Assembly (NCBI RefSeq): GCF_001263205.1
Contig: NZ_CP012333.1
Location: 8,041,501-8,105,500, forward strand
Direction: 5' to 3'
Length of the DNA stretch: 64,000 nucleotides
Origin: Labilithrix luteola
Lineage (GTDB): Bacteria; Myxococcota_A; Polyangia; Polyangiales; Polyangiaceae
Part shown: positions 38,456 to 47,369 of the stretch, one piece after another
Position numbering within the stretch: the stretch's first letter is position 1
Layout of the letters: every line of letters starts with the position of its first letter
The notes under the pieces: model-generated
What the model was told of the DNA's origin: nothing
Database searches by the model: none
Seen by the model: the letters and a program-made list of their open reading frames with translations, nothing else
Translations under genes and position numbers: made by a program

Positions 38456-39457
38456 ATGAGTCTCATGAAAGCCATCGTGTTCGACCGAATCGGAGATCCC
38501 AGAGACGTGCTTCGACTCGCCGAGGTTCCCAAACCCGTGCGCAGCCCCGGCCACATCCTCGTGAAGACGTCTTGGGCGTCGATCAATCCCGGTGATGGTC
38601 TCTTCGTGCAGAACCTCTATCCCGAGCCCAAGAAGCCCAAGTTCCCCGCGCAGATCGCCGGAAACCACGGCGCGGGCGTCGTCGTCGAAGCCGCCGAAGG
38701 CGGAACCTTGCTCCCCGGAACGCGCGTCGCTTTCAGCTACGTGGACGTCTGGGCGGAGTACATCTCGATGCCCGAAGCTTGGGCCATTCCCGTCCCGGAC
38801 GACTATCCGCTCGAGAAATCGGCGCAGATGGTGAACCTCGTCACGGCTCGTGATCTTCTCGACATGAGCGGCGCGGCGCCAGGCGAGTGGATTGCCGTCA
38901 CCGCCGGCAATTCGACCGTATCCACCATGCTCGCGCAGATGGCGAGGGCGAAGGACATCCACGTGCTGTCGATCGTGCGGCGACGTTTGGCGCTCCCGAG
39001 TGGAGAGTCGGCGGCCCTCGGAGCCTCCGCCGTCGTCGAGCTCTCTTCTCTCGACGTCCCGCTCGGCGAGCGCATCGCGGAGATCACGAAGGGCAAGGGC
39101 CTGCGCGCGGCCATCGACGGCGTCGGAGGCCCGATGGCCGGCGACCTGATCCGATCGCTCTCCTTCGGCGGGAAGTTCATCGTCTATGGCGGATTTAGTC
39201 AGGAGCGTTTTTCGCTCCACAACTTCGACATCTTGATGAACGGCGTGCGGATCGAGCCGTACCTCTATCGCTACTTCTTCGAGCCTCCGAAGGCCGAAGA
39301 CCGCGCCTGGCTCGAGGACATCGTCCGCACCACGAAGCCCGAGGCGTTCCGTGTACGCAGCGCCGGGGCTCATGCCGCCGACGACTTCGCGTCAGCGGTT
39401 CGTGAGAGTTTCGAGCGCCCCGAAGCCGGCAAGCGCTTCGTTGCATTCGGCGAATAG
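38456..39457 (+). CDS. Medium-chain oxidoreductase, zinc-free, MECR-like
   Basis: A 333-residue NAD(P)H-dependent enzyme of the medium-chain dehydrogenase/reductase superfamily. It lacks the structural and catalytic zinc ligands and instead has AGNHGAGVVVE at the start of the catalytic core. The cofactor loop reads VTAGNSTVSTMLAQMA, similar to quinone oxidoreductases and trans-2-enoyl-CoA reductases (MECR), where Asn-Ser replaces the usual Gly-x-Gly. The closing region IDGVGGPMAGDLIRSLSFGGKFIVYGGF is typical. It is divergent from a LysR gene and therefore likely to be its target. Substrate unknown. Confidence 0.88.
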   Translation: MSLMKAIVFDRIGDPRDVLRLAEVPKPVRSPGHILVKTSWASINPGDGLFVQNLYPEPKKPKFPAQIAGNHGAGVVVEAAEGGTLLPGTRVAFSYVDVWAEYISMPEAWAIPVPDDYPLEKSAQMVNLVTARDLLDMSGAAPGEWIAVTAGNSTVSTMLAQMARAKDIHVLSIVRRRLALPSGESAALGASAVVELSSLDVPLGERIAEITKGKGLRAAIDGVGGPMAGDLIRSLSFGGKFIVYGGFSQERFSLHNFDILMNGVRIEPYLYRYFFEPPKAEDRAWLEDIVRTTKPEAFRVRSAGAHAADDFASAVRESFERPEAGKRFVAFGE

Positions 39458-39472
39458 CGACGGTCCGACGAC

Positions 39473-39907
39473 TCAGCCGGCGTACTGCGGAATGTGGCCG
39501 ATCGGCGCGCGAGGCTCCTCGTCCGTTCGAACTTTCTCCGCGCGAGGGGTGAGCACGGCCAAGACGAGAGCGACGAGGAACAAGACGGGAACGTCTCCGA
39601 TCAAATGGCCGTGCTGTCCTGGGCTCGTCAGCGCCTGCACGGCCATGATTCCGCCATGCACGATGCTCGACCACACGGTGAACCAGATGAGGCTGAGGTT
39701 CTGGAGTGGATTCTTCGCGGCGCGAATCAGGAACACACCGAGTGTCGCGTAAATCCCCACGATCATCAGTGGGTAATCGGAATGGCCGGTGTGCCATGCC
39801 CAGCCCGAGGGCCACAGGAACATCAGCGGATAGAGGCCGAAGATGCTGATGAGGCCGACCACGACGAGAGCAACGCGGAGGTACCTCAGGCGGCGGTCGT
39901 ACGTCAT
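39473..39907 (-). CDS. Four-helix membrane protein, DUF6632-like
   Basis: A 144-residue integral membrane protein with four hydrophobic segments. The first is RVALVVVGLISIFGLYPLM, then a loop with conserved Gly-His-Ser-Asp-Tyr (GWAWHTGHSDYPLMIVG), and later NPLQNLSLIWFTVWSSIVHGGIMA. This pattern is that of small DUF6632-type proteins, seen in many bacteria and without known role. The start is ATG 39907. It is convergent with the oxidoreductase gene (15 bases) and lies 31 bases downstream of the QEGLA gene on the same strand, so it may be co-transcribed with it. Confidence 0.7.
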   Translation of the reverse strand: MTYDRRLRYLRVALVVVGLISIFGLYPLMFLWPSGWAWHTGHSDYPLMIVGIYATLGVFLIRAAKNPLQNLSLIWFTVWSSIVHGGIMAVQALTSPGQHGHLIGDVPVLFLVALVLAVLTPRAEKVRTDEEPRAPIGHIPQYAG

Positions 39908-39938
39908 GCACGGTTCCCACGCACGCGGCGCGCCGTGC

Positions 39939-41219
39939 TCAGCAGGGCACGGCTTGCGTCGCGATGCGGATGACCTCGGCGTAACGCTTCGCGACAGGCT
40001 CGAGGTCGATGCTGTCGAGGAACGACGTGAATGCGAAATACGGCAGCAGCGTGCTCCAGTCGCGGAGCCAGCGCGGCCGGTAGCGCGGTCGATCGAGAAT
40101 GCCCATGGCGCGCAGCTGCACGAGCGCGGTGATGTCCGGAAGGGCGAAGCGGCCCGCAACGAGCATCTCGCACTCGTCGCTGAAACCGCCGCGCACGAAG
40201 GCCGCGAGAAACGCGTGAACGTGCAGGAGGCCGGCGATGTAGCAGGCGTCTTTGGTGAACACTCCGCCCCCCGACGGCGGCCCGCCGCGGAAGATGCGTG
40301 CCGCGTCGAGGTAAGCGTCGCGCGGTTCGGAGCCGAGCTCCAGTAGGTGGCGATAGACGTCGAGGAAGCTCGCGCCGTCTTCGGCCATGCAAACGAGCTT
40401 CACGCGTTGGGCCAGGCGAAGGAGGCGAGGGATGGCCATCGCCCGGTGATAGAGCTCGGCGAACACCGCGAGTCCCTCTTGCGTGGGCGTCGAACGCGGG
40501 CCGCCCGATCGAAGGAGCGGCGCATACTTCTGGGCTGCGCCGTTGAGCGCGGTGAACGCGTGCGTCTCCACTTCGTGACGGTAGAGGCCTTCGGCTTCCC
40601 ACTCGGTGAACGTGGCGCCCGCACGAACGCGCACGCGCCGCATGCCGGCGATCGCCTTCGACGTGCACTTCGGATCGACCTCCACCGTGATGGGGAGTTT
40701 CCGCTTCTGGATGCGCGCCTCGAGGAATGCCTTCAAGTCCAAGGCCGACATCTCGCGTTCGGCGCGTCTCGCCGAGTCCCATCCGTGGATCTGCAGACGC
40801 GCGAGCAGATGGTCGGCGAGATCGACGTTTCGAGTCGGCAGGTCGAAGAACGCCGTTCGAGCGCCACCGTAAACCTCGAGCGATACCTCGCCGAACTTGC
40901 GCGTGCCGACGGTGAGGAGCAGCCGGTTGCGATCGATGTTCGAGGTCACCGTCGAGCGAAGCCAATTCGAGACGGCGCCGTCTCCGTCAATCTCCCGACG
41001 CACCTCGCGAAGGCGCTCGATCTCGCGCTCGAGAGCTTCCTTGTCGACCTTGTAGGTGACGACGGGCAGCTTCGTCGCCTTGGCCGCGAAGAACGCCTCC
41101 TCGACTTCGCGCGGCCACGCCACGTCTTCGAGGAGATTGGCTTTGGTCTTGATCGTCGCGAGCGCATCCGACACTCGCTCGACGCTCGCCCGGACGGTGC
41201 CCGCTTCCTTCGGCGTCAC
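39939..41219 (-). CDS. DUF1704 / QEGLA metallopeptidase-like protein
   Basis: A 426-residue cytoplasmic protein of the DUF1704 family (TIGR02421, 'flavohemoglobin expression-modulating QEGLA motif protein'). The QEGLA motif is at 247-251. A putative zinc site, HEVETH, lies at 215-220 in the HExxxH form. In the eukaryotic family member MATCAP/KIAA0895L this motif forms a tyrosine carboxypeptidase that acts on tubulin tails, with a Glu in the conserved third position; E248 fits. Bacterial members have no known substrate. A start at GTG 41219 is used. The gene lies between the phosphotransferase/kinase gene and the DUF6632 gene on the same strand. Confidence 0.8.
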   Translation of the reverse strand: MTPKEAGTVRASVERVSDALATIKTKANLLEDVAWPREVEEAFFAAKATKLPVVTYKVDKEALEREIERLREVRREIDGDGAVSNWLRSTVTSNIDRNRLLLTVGTRKFGEVSLEVYGGARTAFFDLPTRNVDLADHLLARLQIHGWDSARRAEREMSALDLKAFLEARIQKRKLPITVEVDPKCTSKAIAGMRRVRVRAGATFTEWEAEGLYRHEVETHAFTALNGAAQKYAPLLRSGGPRSTPTQEGLAVFAELYHRAMAIPRLLRLAQRVKLVCMAEDGASFLDVYRHLLELGSEPRDAYLDAARIFRGGPPSGGGVFTKDACYIAGLLHVHAFLAAFVRGGFSDECEMLVAGRFALPDITALVQLRAMGILDRPRYRPRWLRDWSTLLPYFAFTSFLDSIDLEPVAKRYAEVIRIATQAVPC

Positions 41220-41245
41220 GCCCCCAAGCTAGCACGGCTCCTCGG

Positions 41246-42892
41246 TCATGCGACGAGGCCGCGCGGCCAGAAGCGGACGCGCTCCGACAGCGCGCGCATG
41301 GTCGTTTCGACGGGACGCGTCGTGTCGACCGCGATGTGCTCGCGCTCGTTGAATTCCCCGGGCTCGACGGATTCCGCGCGCGCGATGAAATCGTCGAAGA
41401 TCGCAAGCCGGCCGTCCGAGACGCCGCGCTCGAGGGCGCGCCGTTCGAGGCGCTGCCGACAAACCCCAGCCGGTGCGCGGCACTCGACGAAGAAGAGCGG
41501 AACGTGGAGCGACTCGGCAAGCGTTCGGAGCACGGCTCGCTGCTCGCGCGTGCGGAACGAAGCATCGAGCACCACCGACCGACCGGAGCGAACCACCACC
41601 CCTGCGCAGCGCGCGAGCTCTGCGTAGACCTCCGCCGTGACGCGGGGATCGTACGGACCTTCGAACGCTGGCACGTCGAGGCGATCGGTCGAAGCCACAC
41701 CCATCATGGCCTTGCGCGTGCGATCCGCATCGACCACGGGCGCGCCGAGGCGTTCGGCGAGGGCATCGGCGATCGTGCTCTTGCCCGAGGCGATGACGCC
41801 CCCGACGGCGACGACGACGGGCGGCAAGAGTGCAGGTCGCGCGCCGGCCAGGGCCAGGAGGAAGTGGCGCCTTGCGGCTTGCTCGGCGTCCTCCACCACC
41901 CTGGGATCGGTCGAAGCCTGAGCGCGGAGCATGGCCACCTTGCCTCGCACGTACGCGCGGTAGCTCTCGTAGAAGTCCACGAGCGCGTACAGGTCATAGT
42001 CGTTCGAGGCACGCGCGTAGTGTGCGAGGAGCGCTTCGGCGAGATCGACGCGCCCGTGAGCGATGAGGTCCATCGAGAGAAACGCGATGTCGGAGCAGAC
42101 GTCGCCGGCGCGAAGGCGCTCGGAGAATTCGATGCAGTCGAGGATGGTGATGCCCTGACCCGGGATCGCCGGGCTCGTGCTCACGAAAGGGTCGAAGTAG
42201 ACGTGGTCGAGCCGGAGATCGCCGTGCCCATCCCGCACGAATCCTCCGCGCTGGCGAGCTTCGAAACGTGGCGCGTTGCGCGCCAGGAACGACAGCTGCC
42301 AGCGCTCGATCTCACGCGCCTCGTCGCCGAGGACGAACCGCCGAATCGCGGGCGCGGTCGAGGTGAAGTTCTCGCGCACGTTCTGCGTTACCGCGCAAAT
42401 GGAGCCGGCTTCGGCAATCGCCTCGCTCGTCGTGCACCGAGCGTGGAAGTCGGCGATGTGCTGCGCGAGCCGAGCGATGTGCACGCTCGAGAGCTGTCCG
42501 CGCGCGAGCAGCGAGTCGGCGCGGCATTCATCGGGCAGCCGGAGCATGTGGACGGCCCAGTCGACCACCTCACCGTCTGGGTAGAGGTGGTGGTGGCCGT
42601 CCGAACTCCGATGGACCGGGACGACGCCGAGGTAGACCGAGGCGGCGAGTCGCTCGTTGAGGACCACCTCCGCTTCGCAAGCGCGCCGTCGCTTCTCCAG
42701 TGTCGAGAAGTCCAGGAAGCCGAGGTCGATGGGCTTTTTCACCTTGTAGACGTCGCCCTCGGTCAGGAACGCCCACGAAATGTGCGTCTCCCGAACTTCC
42801 ACCGCGCCCGGACGAGGCAGCGGATAGGCCTCGGGGCGTGCCAGATCGCGCTCCAGTTTGCGACTGTCGGGGGTGTCACCGTTCGGGGCCAT
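41246..42892 (-). CDS. Phosphotransferase-P-loop kinase two-domain protein
   Basis: A 548-residue protein of two parts. The N-terminal half (to about residue 345) resembles aminoglycoside/choline phosphotransferases, with the catalytic loop GHGDLRLDHVYF (D225) and the metal site IIL-D-CIEFSE. The C-terminal half is a P-loop kinase: Walker A GGVIASGKST at 364-373, then DADRTRKAMMG and a Lid-like Arg-rich region. Such fusions are found near universal stress and CBS proteins in many bacteria. The product may phosphorylate a small molecule, but which one is unknown. It starts at ATG 42892, chosen by the domain start. It is divergent from the two CBS genes. Confidence 0.82.
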   Translation of the reverse strand: MAPNGDTPDSRKLERDLARPEAYPLPRPGAVEVRETHISWAFLTEGDVYKVKKPIDLGFLDFSTLEKRRRACEAEVVLNERLAASVYLGVVPVHRSSDGHHHLYPDGEVVDWAVHMLRLPDECRADSLLARGQLSSVHIARLAQHIADFHARCTTSEAIAEAGSICAVTQNVRENFTSTAPAIRRFVLGDEAREIERWQLSFLARNAPRFEARQRGGFVRDGHGDLRLDHVYFDPFVSTSPAIPGQGITILDCIEFSERLRAGDVCSDIAFLSMDLIAHGRVDLAEALLAHYARASNDYDLYALVDFYESYRAYVRGKVAMLRAQASTDPRVVEDAEQAARRHFLLALAGARPALLPPVVVAVGGVIASGKSTIADALAERLGAPVVDADRTRKAMMGVASTDRLDVPAFEGPYDPRVTAEVYAELARCAGVVVRSGRSVVLDASFRTREQRAVLRTLAESLHVPLFFVECRAPAGVCRQRLERRALERGVSDGRLAIFDDFIARAESVEPGEFNEREHIAVDTTRPVETTMRALSERVRFWPRGLVA

Positions 42893-43104
42893 GCGCAACG
42901 TCAAGCAGAGGTCGTGCCGTTCGAAGCCGCACGCCGACCTCCGGCACGCGGCTCGCTTCGTCAGTGCCTGCCGAACATGCTGCGCGGTGTCTCCAGAGAA
43001 TCGATCCGCGACAATGTGGACCGCGCGCGCGGCAGCGTGCACGTGCGCCCCGCGTGGCTGGCGGTCTCGGTTCGGAGGACGACGGAGGGGAGGGGAGCCC
43101 GACC

Positions 43105-43539
43105 ATGAGTACCTGCCTCGAGGTCTACCGCTACATGACGCCGTGTCCTCAGACCATCCAGCGCGAAGCGTCGCTCGCGTCGGCGCGGGCGTTGATGGCC
43201 CGCTATGCCGTCAGGCACTTGCCCGTGCTCGACGGGTCCGATCTCGTCGGGATCTTGAGCGAGCGCGACCTCGCCGTCGCCGAACGCCTCGGCGATCCGC
43301 TCGAAATCGTGGTCGCGGACGCGATGTCGCCCGAACCCTGCATCGCGTTCCCCATGACGCCCCTTGCGGAGGTGGCCGAGCAGATGATCCGTCACAAATA
43401 CGGAGCGGTGCTCATCGTCGATCGCGGCAGCGTCATCGGGGTGTTCACGGCCGTCGATGCACTACGTGCGGTGGTCGAGCTCGACGCGACCATCCAAAAG
43501 AACAACGCTGAACTCGGGAGCGGGAGGCGCCTCGCATGA
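43105..43539 (+). CDS. CBS-domain pair protein 1
   Basis: A 144-residue protein made of two tandem CBS motifs that form one Bateman module, which binds adenosine nucleotides. Motif 1 includes YMTPCPQTIQREASLASARALMARY and HLPVLDGSDLVGILSERDL; motif 2 has MIRHKYGAVLIVDRGSVIGVFTAVDALR. No enzyme or channel part is attached. The ribosome site GAGGGGAGGGGAG is unusually G-rich. Its stop overlaps the next start (ATGA), so both CBS genes are coupled. It is divergent from a P-loop kinase; a shared function is possible. Confidence 0.9.
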   Translation: MSTCLEVYRYMTPCPQTIQREASLASARALMARYAVRHLPVLDGSDLVGILSERDLAVAERLGDPLEIVVADAMSPEPCIAFPMTPLAEVAEQMIRHKYGAVLIVDRGSVIGVFTAVDALRAVVELDATIQKNNAELGSGRRLA

Positions 43540-43967
43540 CCACGCAAACCCATGCGCGAACCACGCGCGTCACGAAGCATTCGAAGCTCACCATGAACGA
43601 CGTGATGACGGCGCAGCCGGTCACCGTTGGACGCGATCAGCCGCTTGCCGTCGCGCATGCCATGATGCGCGAGCATGGCTGTCGTCACCTGCCGGTGCTC
43701 GAGCACGGCGACCTCGTGGGGGTGGTCAGCCAGCGTGACCTCTACTTCCTCGAGACCATCGCCGGCGTCGACATGGATACCGATCGCGTCGACGACGCGA
43801 TGAGCTCGGACGCGTACGCCGTGACGCCGGACGCGCCAGTGCAAGAGGTGGCCGCAGAGATGGCGGCGCATAAGTACGGCTGCGCCGTGGTCATGGAGCG
43901 AGGTCGCGTGGCCGGCATCTTCACGGCCACCGATGCCCTGCGCGTGCTCGCGGGCTTCGTTCCCTGA
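43536..43967 (+). CDS. CBS-domain pair protein 2
   Basis: A 143-residue paralogue of the protein before it. The first 20 residues are Thr/Arg/His-rich. CBS motif 1 is MNDVMTAQPVTVGRDQPLAVAHAMM with HLPVLEHGDLVGVVSQRDL; motif 2 ends with GRVAGIFTATDALRVL. Two coupled copies may form a mixed dimer that senses adenylate charge (inference). It ends 7 bases from the convergent GspE_N-protein gene. Confidence 0.9.
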   Translation: MTTQTHARTTRVTKHSKLTMNDVMTAQPVTVGRDQPLAVAHAMMREHGCRHLPVLEHGDLVGVVSQRDLYFLETIAGVDMDTDRVDDAMSSDAYAVTPDAPVQEVAAEMAAHKYGCAVVMERGRVAGIFTATDALRVLAGFVP

Positions 43968-43974
43968 CAGGGCT

Positions 43975-45492
43975 CTATCGCTTCGCGCGGACGATGCGGG
44001 CGAACGCATCGCCGGCGGCGCGCGCCAGCTCTTCGATGCGCCGGGTGGCGAGCATCGTGTCGCCGAGCTCGTCGGCCACGATCATCATGACCGGCTTGCC
44101 GGATACGCGAATCGGAATGACCGCCACGTCGCGCGAAGCCCGATGCATGACATGGAGCATCGGAGCGTGGGCTTCGTCGTAGGGGATCGGGCCGAGGAAC
44201 ACGTCGTCGCGCGCCGCGGTGTCGAACGCTGTCGTGCCGTCGAGCGGCACAGCAACGTTCGGCAGGGCGCCCATGTCCCCGAACTCCGGCGTGCACGACC
44301 AGCCGACGGCCGCTCCACGCTTCACGGCGAAGAGCGCAATGCGTAGCGCCACGGCGCGCGCGCCGACGAGCACGAGGTCGAGGATTTCGTCCCGCGTCGA
44401 AGCGTTTCGAATCGCCGCAAGGACGGTTCCACCGTCGGGAATCGGCCGCGGCGGCTCGGGATTCGTGTAGGCGGAGAACGCGCCGGTGCCGGGCACGGCG
44501 GGCGGGCGCGGGATGAAGGTATCCGCCGTCGGGTAGGCGCTCGCCGGCGCGGGGTAGCGCGAGGGCGCCGGTGCGCGTTCGCTGCGTCCACGGCCGCCGT
44601 CGCGCTCGTTCTGGACTTCGACGACCGCTCGTAGTGAGCCCGGATCGACCGGATACCCTTCACCCAGGGCCGATTCGGTGGGGCTTCGCAGAGGAGGTGG
44701 CCGCTGCGTGCCGCCGCTGACGGCCGTGAACGTGCGGCGCATGAGCGGAATGGGGATCTCGGAACCGAGGCGGCTGGTCGGGGCTTCGGATTGCGCCCGG
44801 ACCGTTGCATTGTGCACGGGAGTGCCCCACGGCGGCGTGTCGTGACCCGCACGACGAACCGGGGCGCTCAAGCGCGTCGGCGCGGGAACGACATGGGCCT
44901 GACGTTCGACCGCCGGGACTCGGCTCGGACGGGGGACTCTCTCTCCGTACGGATTGTCGGCTCGCCCGCGCGGATACGCCGACGGGGGCGGCGTCGCCAT
45001 GCGGGGGCGAGAATCGTAGAGGTGCTCGTCGTCGCGCTCGAGCGGCGGAGCCGCGACCGTGTGCTCTCGGGATCGCGTTCGGATCCGGCGGAGAGCATCC
45101 TCGATCGCCCCGAGCGGCGCCCGGACGAGCCTGACCGGTGCTCTCAGGTGGAACGAAATCTCCCGGCCCGGATGGGGATCGCTCGCGTCGGCCACGACGA
45201 CGTCGACGGTGCCCGTGATGGCATCGCGCCGGACGGGGATGGCGAGGAGCCGTTCCGGCAGGCCCGGAGGCAGACGCTCGAGGAGCTCGAGGACGGGCAG
45301 GACCTGCTTCAGTGCGGGCGCCTGGGCCCGCGCCAAGTAGCGGGTGAGCGTCTCTTCGGTCGCAGCGCCCGCATGGAGCAGCGCGTGCAAAAATGGAACG
45401 CCCTCCGTCACCGACGCAAACAGCGCTTCGGCAACGACGTTCGGCGGAGCCGCCTCCTCGAGGAGGAGGGTCTTCGTCAGATCGTCGGGCAA
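43975..45492 (-). CDS. GspE_N (MshEN) domain protein with GAF-like C-terminus
   Basis: A 505-residue protein. Its first 140 residues match the MshEN/GspE N-terminal domain (LTRYLARAQAPALKQVLPVLELLERLPPGLPERLLAIPVRRD, then VVVADASDP). In type II secretion and type IV pilus ATPases this domain binds c-di-GMP or a partner. It is followed by about 220 Pro/Arg/Ser-rich, disordered residues, and then a C-terminal domain of about 130 residues resembling GAF (ALRIALFAVKRGAAVGW ... VAVIPIRVSGKPVMMIVAD). There is no ATPase domain. The start is a TTG at 45492 without a clear ribosome site, so it is uncertain. It may be a regulator linked to motility or secretion (inference). Confidence 0.7.
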   Translation of the reverse strand: MPDDLTKTLLLEEAAPPNVVAEALFASVTEGVPFLHALLHAGAATEETLTRYLARAQAPALKQVLPVLELLERLPPGLPERLLAIPVRRDAITGTVDVVVADASDPHPGREISFHLRAPVRLVRAPLGAIEDALRRIRTRSREHTVAAPPLERDDEHLYDSRPRMATPPPSAYPRGRADNPYGERVPRPSRVPAVERQAHVVPAPTRLSAPVRRAGHDTPPWGTPVHNATVRAQSEAPTSRLGSEIPIPLMRRTFTAVSGGTQRPPPLRSPTESALGEGYPVDPGSLRAVVEVQNERDGGRGRSERAPAPSRYPAPASAYPTADTFIPRPPAVPGTGAFSAYTNPEPPRPIPDGGTVLAAIRNASTRDEILDLVLVGARAVALRIALFAVKRGAAVGWSCTPEFGDMGALPNVAVPLDGTTAFDTAARDDVFLGPIPYDEAHAPMLHVMHRASRDVAVIPIRVSGKPVMMIVADELGDTMLATRRIEELARAAGDAFARIVRAKR

Positions 45493-45529
45493 GGGGGTCC
45501 GATAGTACCGAAGGAGGCCCTTTTCGTGG

Positions 45530-45820
45530 TCACTTCCTGTCGAACTGGAAGACGACTTCGCTCTTGCGGACGAGGCCCAGCTGTTCGCGGGCGATGCGCT
45601 CGACGGCCGTGGGGTTCTCGCGAAGCTCTTTCACTTCGCTCCTGAGTTTGCCCACATCGCGCCGCAATTCGGCGTTCTCGGCCTCGACGCCGCGGAGCTC
45701 GCCTTCCAGCGCCCGCATCCTCGGCAATCCCTGCGGCTCGAGGAGCAGCACCGGCACAGCGACGAGCGAAATCGTCAGGACGGCGAGGGGCAGGCCGCGG
45801 AGCCACGTCTCGGAAATCAT
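45530..45820 (-). CDS. FtsB/DivIC-like septum protein
   Basis: A 96-residue single-span protein: a short N-terminus, one transmembrane helix at about residues 8-26 (LPLAVLTISLVAVPVLLL), and a coiled coil rich in Leu, Glu and Arg (RALEGELRGVEAENAELRRDV). It ends with the family pattern NPTAVERIAREQLGLVRKSE before a short tail. FtsB acts with FtsL and FtsQ to bring septum enzymes together. The length and order fit. It lies 37 bases upstream of the GspE_N protein gene, which may be co-transcribed, and is divergent from gatB. Confidence 0.85.
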   Translation of the reverse strand: MISETWLRGLPLAVLTISLVAVPVLLLEPQGLPRMRALEGELRGVEAENAELRRDVGKLRSEVKELRENPTAVERIAREQLGLVRKSEVVFQFDRK

Positions 45821-45908
45821 CGATTCGACGCCCAAGGTAGTCAGCTCTCGGTCCGATGGACCAATTCGCGGCGAAAATTGCGTCCCGGGGCAGTAAGCTG
45901 GGGGCCTC

Positions 45909-47360
45909 ATGCCCCCCGTTCCGGCCTGGGAGGCCGTCATTGGCCTCGAGGTTCACGCCCAGCTCCTGACGCGGAGCAAGCTCTTCTGCGGCTGCCCGAC
46001 GACGTTCGGCGCCCCCCCGAATACCCATGTCTGCCCGACCTGCCTCGGGCTGCCCGGCGCACTCCCCGCCCTGAACGCCGAGGCGGTGGCCATGGCGGTG
46101 AAGGCTGCGCTCGCGCTTGGGTGCACCCTCCAGCCGACGAGTCGCTTCGCGCGGAAGAACTACTTCTACCCGGACCTGCCGAAGGGCTACCAGATCAGCC
46201 AGTACGACGAGCCCTTCAGCCAAGGTGGTCAGGTCACCATCGAGATGAAGGAGGGCGATACCGTCCGGACCAAGGTGGCGCGCCTCACGCGCATCCACAT
46301 GGAGGAAGACGCCGGCAAGAACCTCCACGACCTCGGCGGAGGCTCGGTCGTCGATTTGAACCGCGCGGGGGTGCCGCTCGTGGAGATCGTCGGCGAACCC
46401 GATCTTCGGAGTCCGGCCGAAGCCGCCGAGTACCTGCGCGTGCTTCGTGAGGAGCTCGTCTTCCTCGGCATCAACGACGGCAACCTCGAAGAGGGCTCGT
46501 TCCGCTGCGATGCCAACGTGTCGATCCGCCCCGTGGGGGAGACGACGTACGGCACGCGCGTCGAGCTGAAGAACATCAACTCCTTCCGCTTCGTCGAGAA
46601 GGCCATCGCCGTCGAGATCGAGCGCCAGAAAGACGTCCTCGAAACGGGCGGTCGCGTCGTGCAGGAGACGCGCGGCTGGGACGAGAAGAACGGCACGACC
46701 TACTCGCTCCGCAGCAAGGAGACGGCGCAGGACTATCGCTACTTCCCCGAGCCTGACCTTTTGCCGCTCGTCCTCGACGAGGCGTACATCGCGCGCGTCC
46801 GTTCGGATCTCACGGAGTCGCCCAAGCAAAAGCGCGAACGCTTCCTGAGCGAGCTCGGCATCACGCCGTACGCCGCACAGGTTCTCACGCAGCACCCGCG
46901 CATCGCGTCCTTCTTCGAAGAGGCGGCCAAGATCGCCGGCGACGCGCCGAAGGTGGCGAATTTCGTTCAGAGCGAAGTGCTGCGCGACGTTACCACCCAT
47001 GGCCTCGAGGCCTCGATCCCCGTGACCGCCAAGCAGGTCGCGGGCGTGATGACGCTCGTGGCGAGCGGAAAAATCAGCGGCAAGCAGGCCAAGGAGCTCT
47101 ACGCGAAGCTCCGCGGTACCGACAAGGATCCCGAAGCCATGATCGCCGAGCTCGGCATGACGCAGGTCACCGATCCCAAAGCGATCGAAGAGGCTTGCGC
47201 GAAGGTCATCGCCGACAATCCGAAGCAGGTCGCCGGCATCAAGGAAGGCAAGACCGCCCTCTTCGGCTACCTCGTGGGGCAGACCATGAAGGCCACGAAG
47301 GGAAGCGCGAACCCCGAGCTCGTGAACACGACGCTGAAGCGCTTGCTCGGGCTCGAGTAG
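45909..47360 (+). CDS. gatB: Asp/Glu-tRNA amidotransferase subunit B
   Basis: A 483-residue subunit of GatCAB, which corrects misacylated Glu-tRNA(Gln) and Asp-tRNA(Asn). The kinase/cradle domain starts with IGLEVHAQL. A zinc site FCGC ... VCPTCLG is near residue 40, and YFYPDLPKGYQISQYDEP is a strongly conserved loop. The C-terminal YqeY-like tail domain ends at about residue 480. gatA and gatC are not in the window. The start has GGGGG upstream. A hybrid kinase follows only 9 bases later. Confidence 0.97.
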   Translation: MPPVPAWEAVIGLEVHAQLLTRSKLFCGCPTTFGAPPNTHVCPTCLGLPGALPALNAEAVAMAVKAALALGCTLQPTSRFARKNYFYPDLPKGYQISQYDEPFSQGGQVTIEMKEGDTVRTKVARLTRIHMEEDAGKNLHDLGGGSVVDLNRAGVPLVEIVGEPDLRSPAEAAEYLRVLREELVFLGINDGNLEEGSFRCDANVSIRPVGETTYGTRVELKNINSFRFVEKAIAVEIERQKDVLETGGRVVQETRGWDEKNGTTYSLRSKETAQDYRYFPEPDLLPLVLDEAYIARVRSDLTESPKQKRERFLSELGITPYAAQVLTQHPRIASFFEEAAKIAGDAPKVANFVQSEVLRDVTTHGLEASIPVTAKQVAGVMTLVASGKISGKQAKELYAKLRGTDKDPEAMIAELGMTQVTDPKAIEEACAKVIADNPKQVAGIKEGKTALFGYLVGQTMKATKGSANPELVNTTLKRLLGLE

Positions 47361-47369
47361 GAGGCGTCG

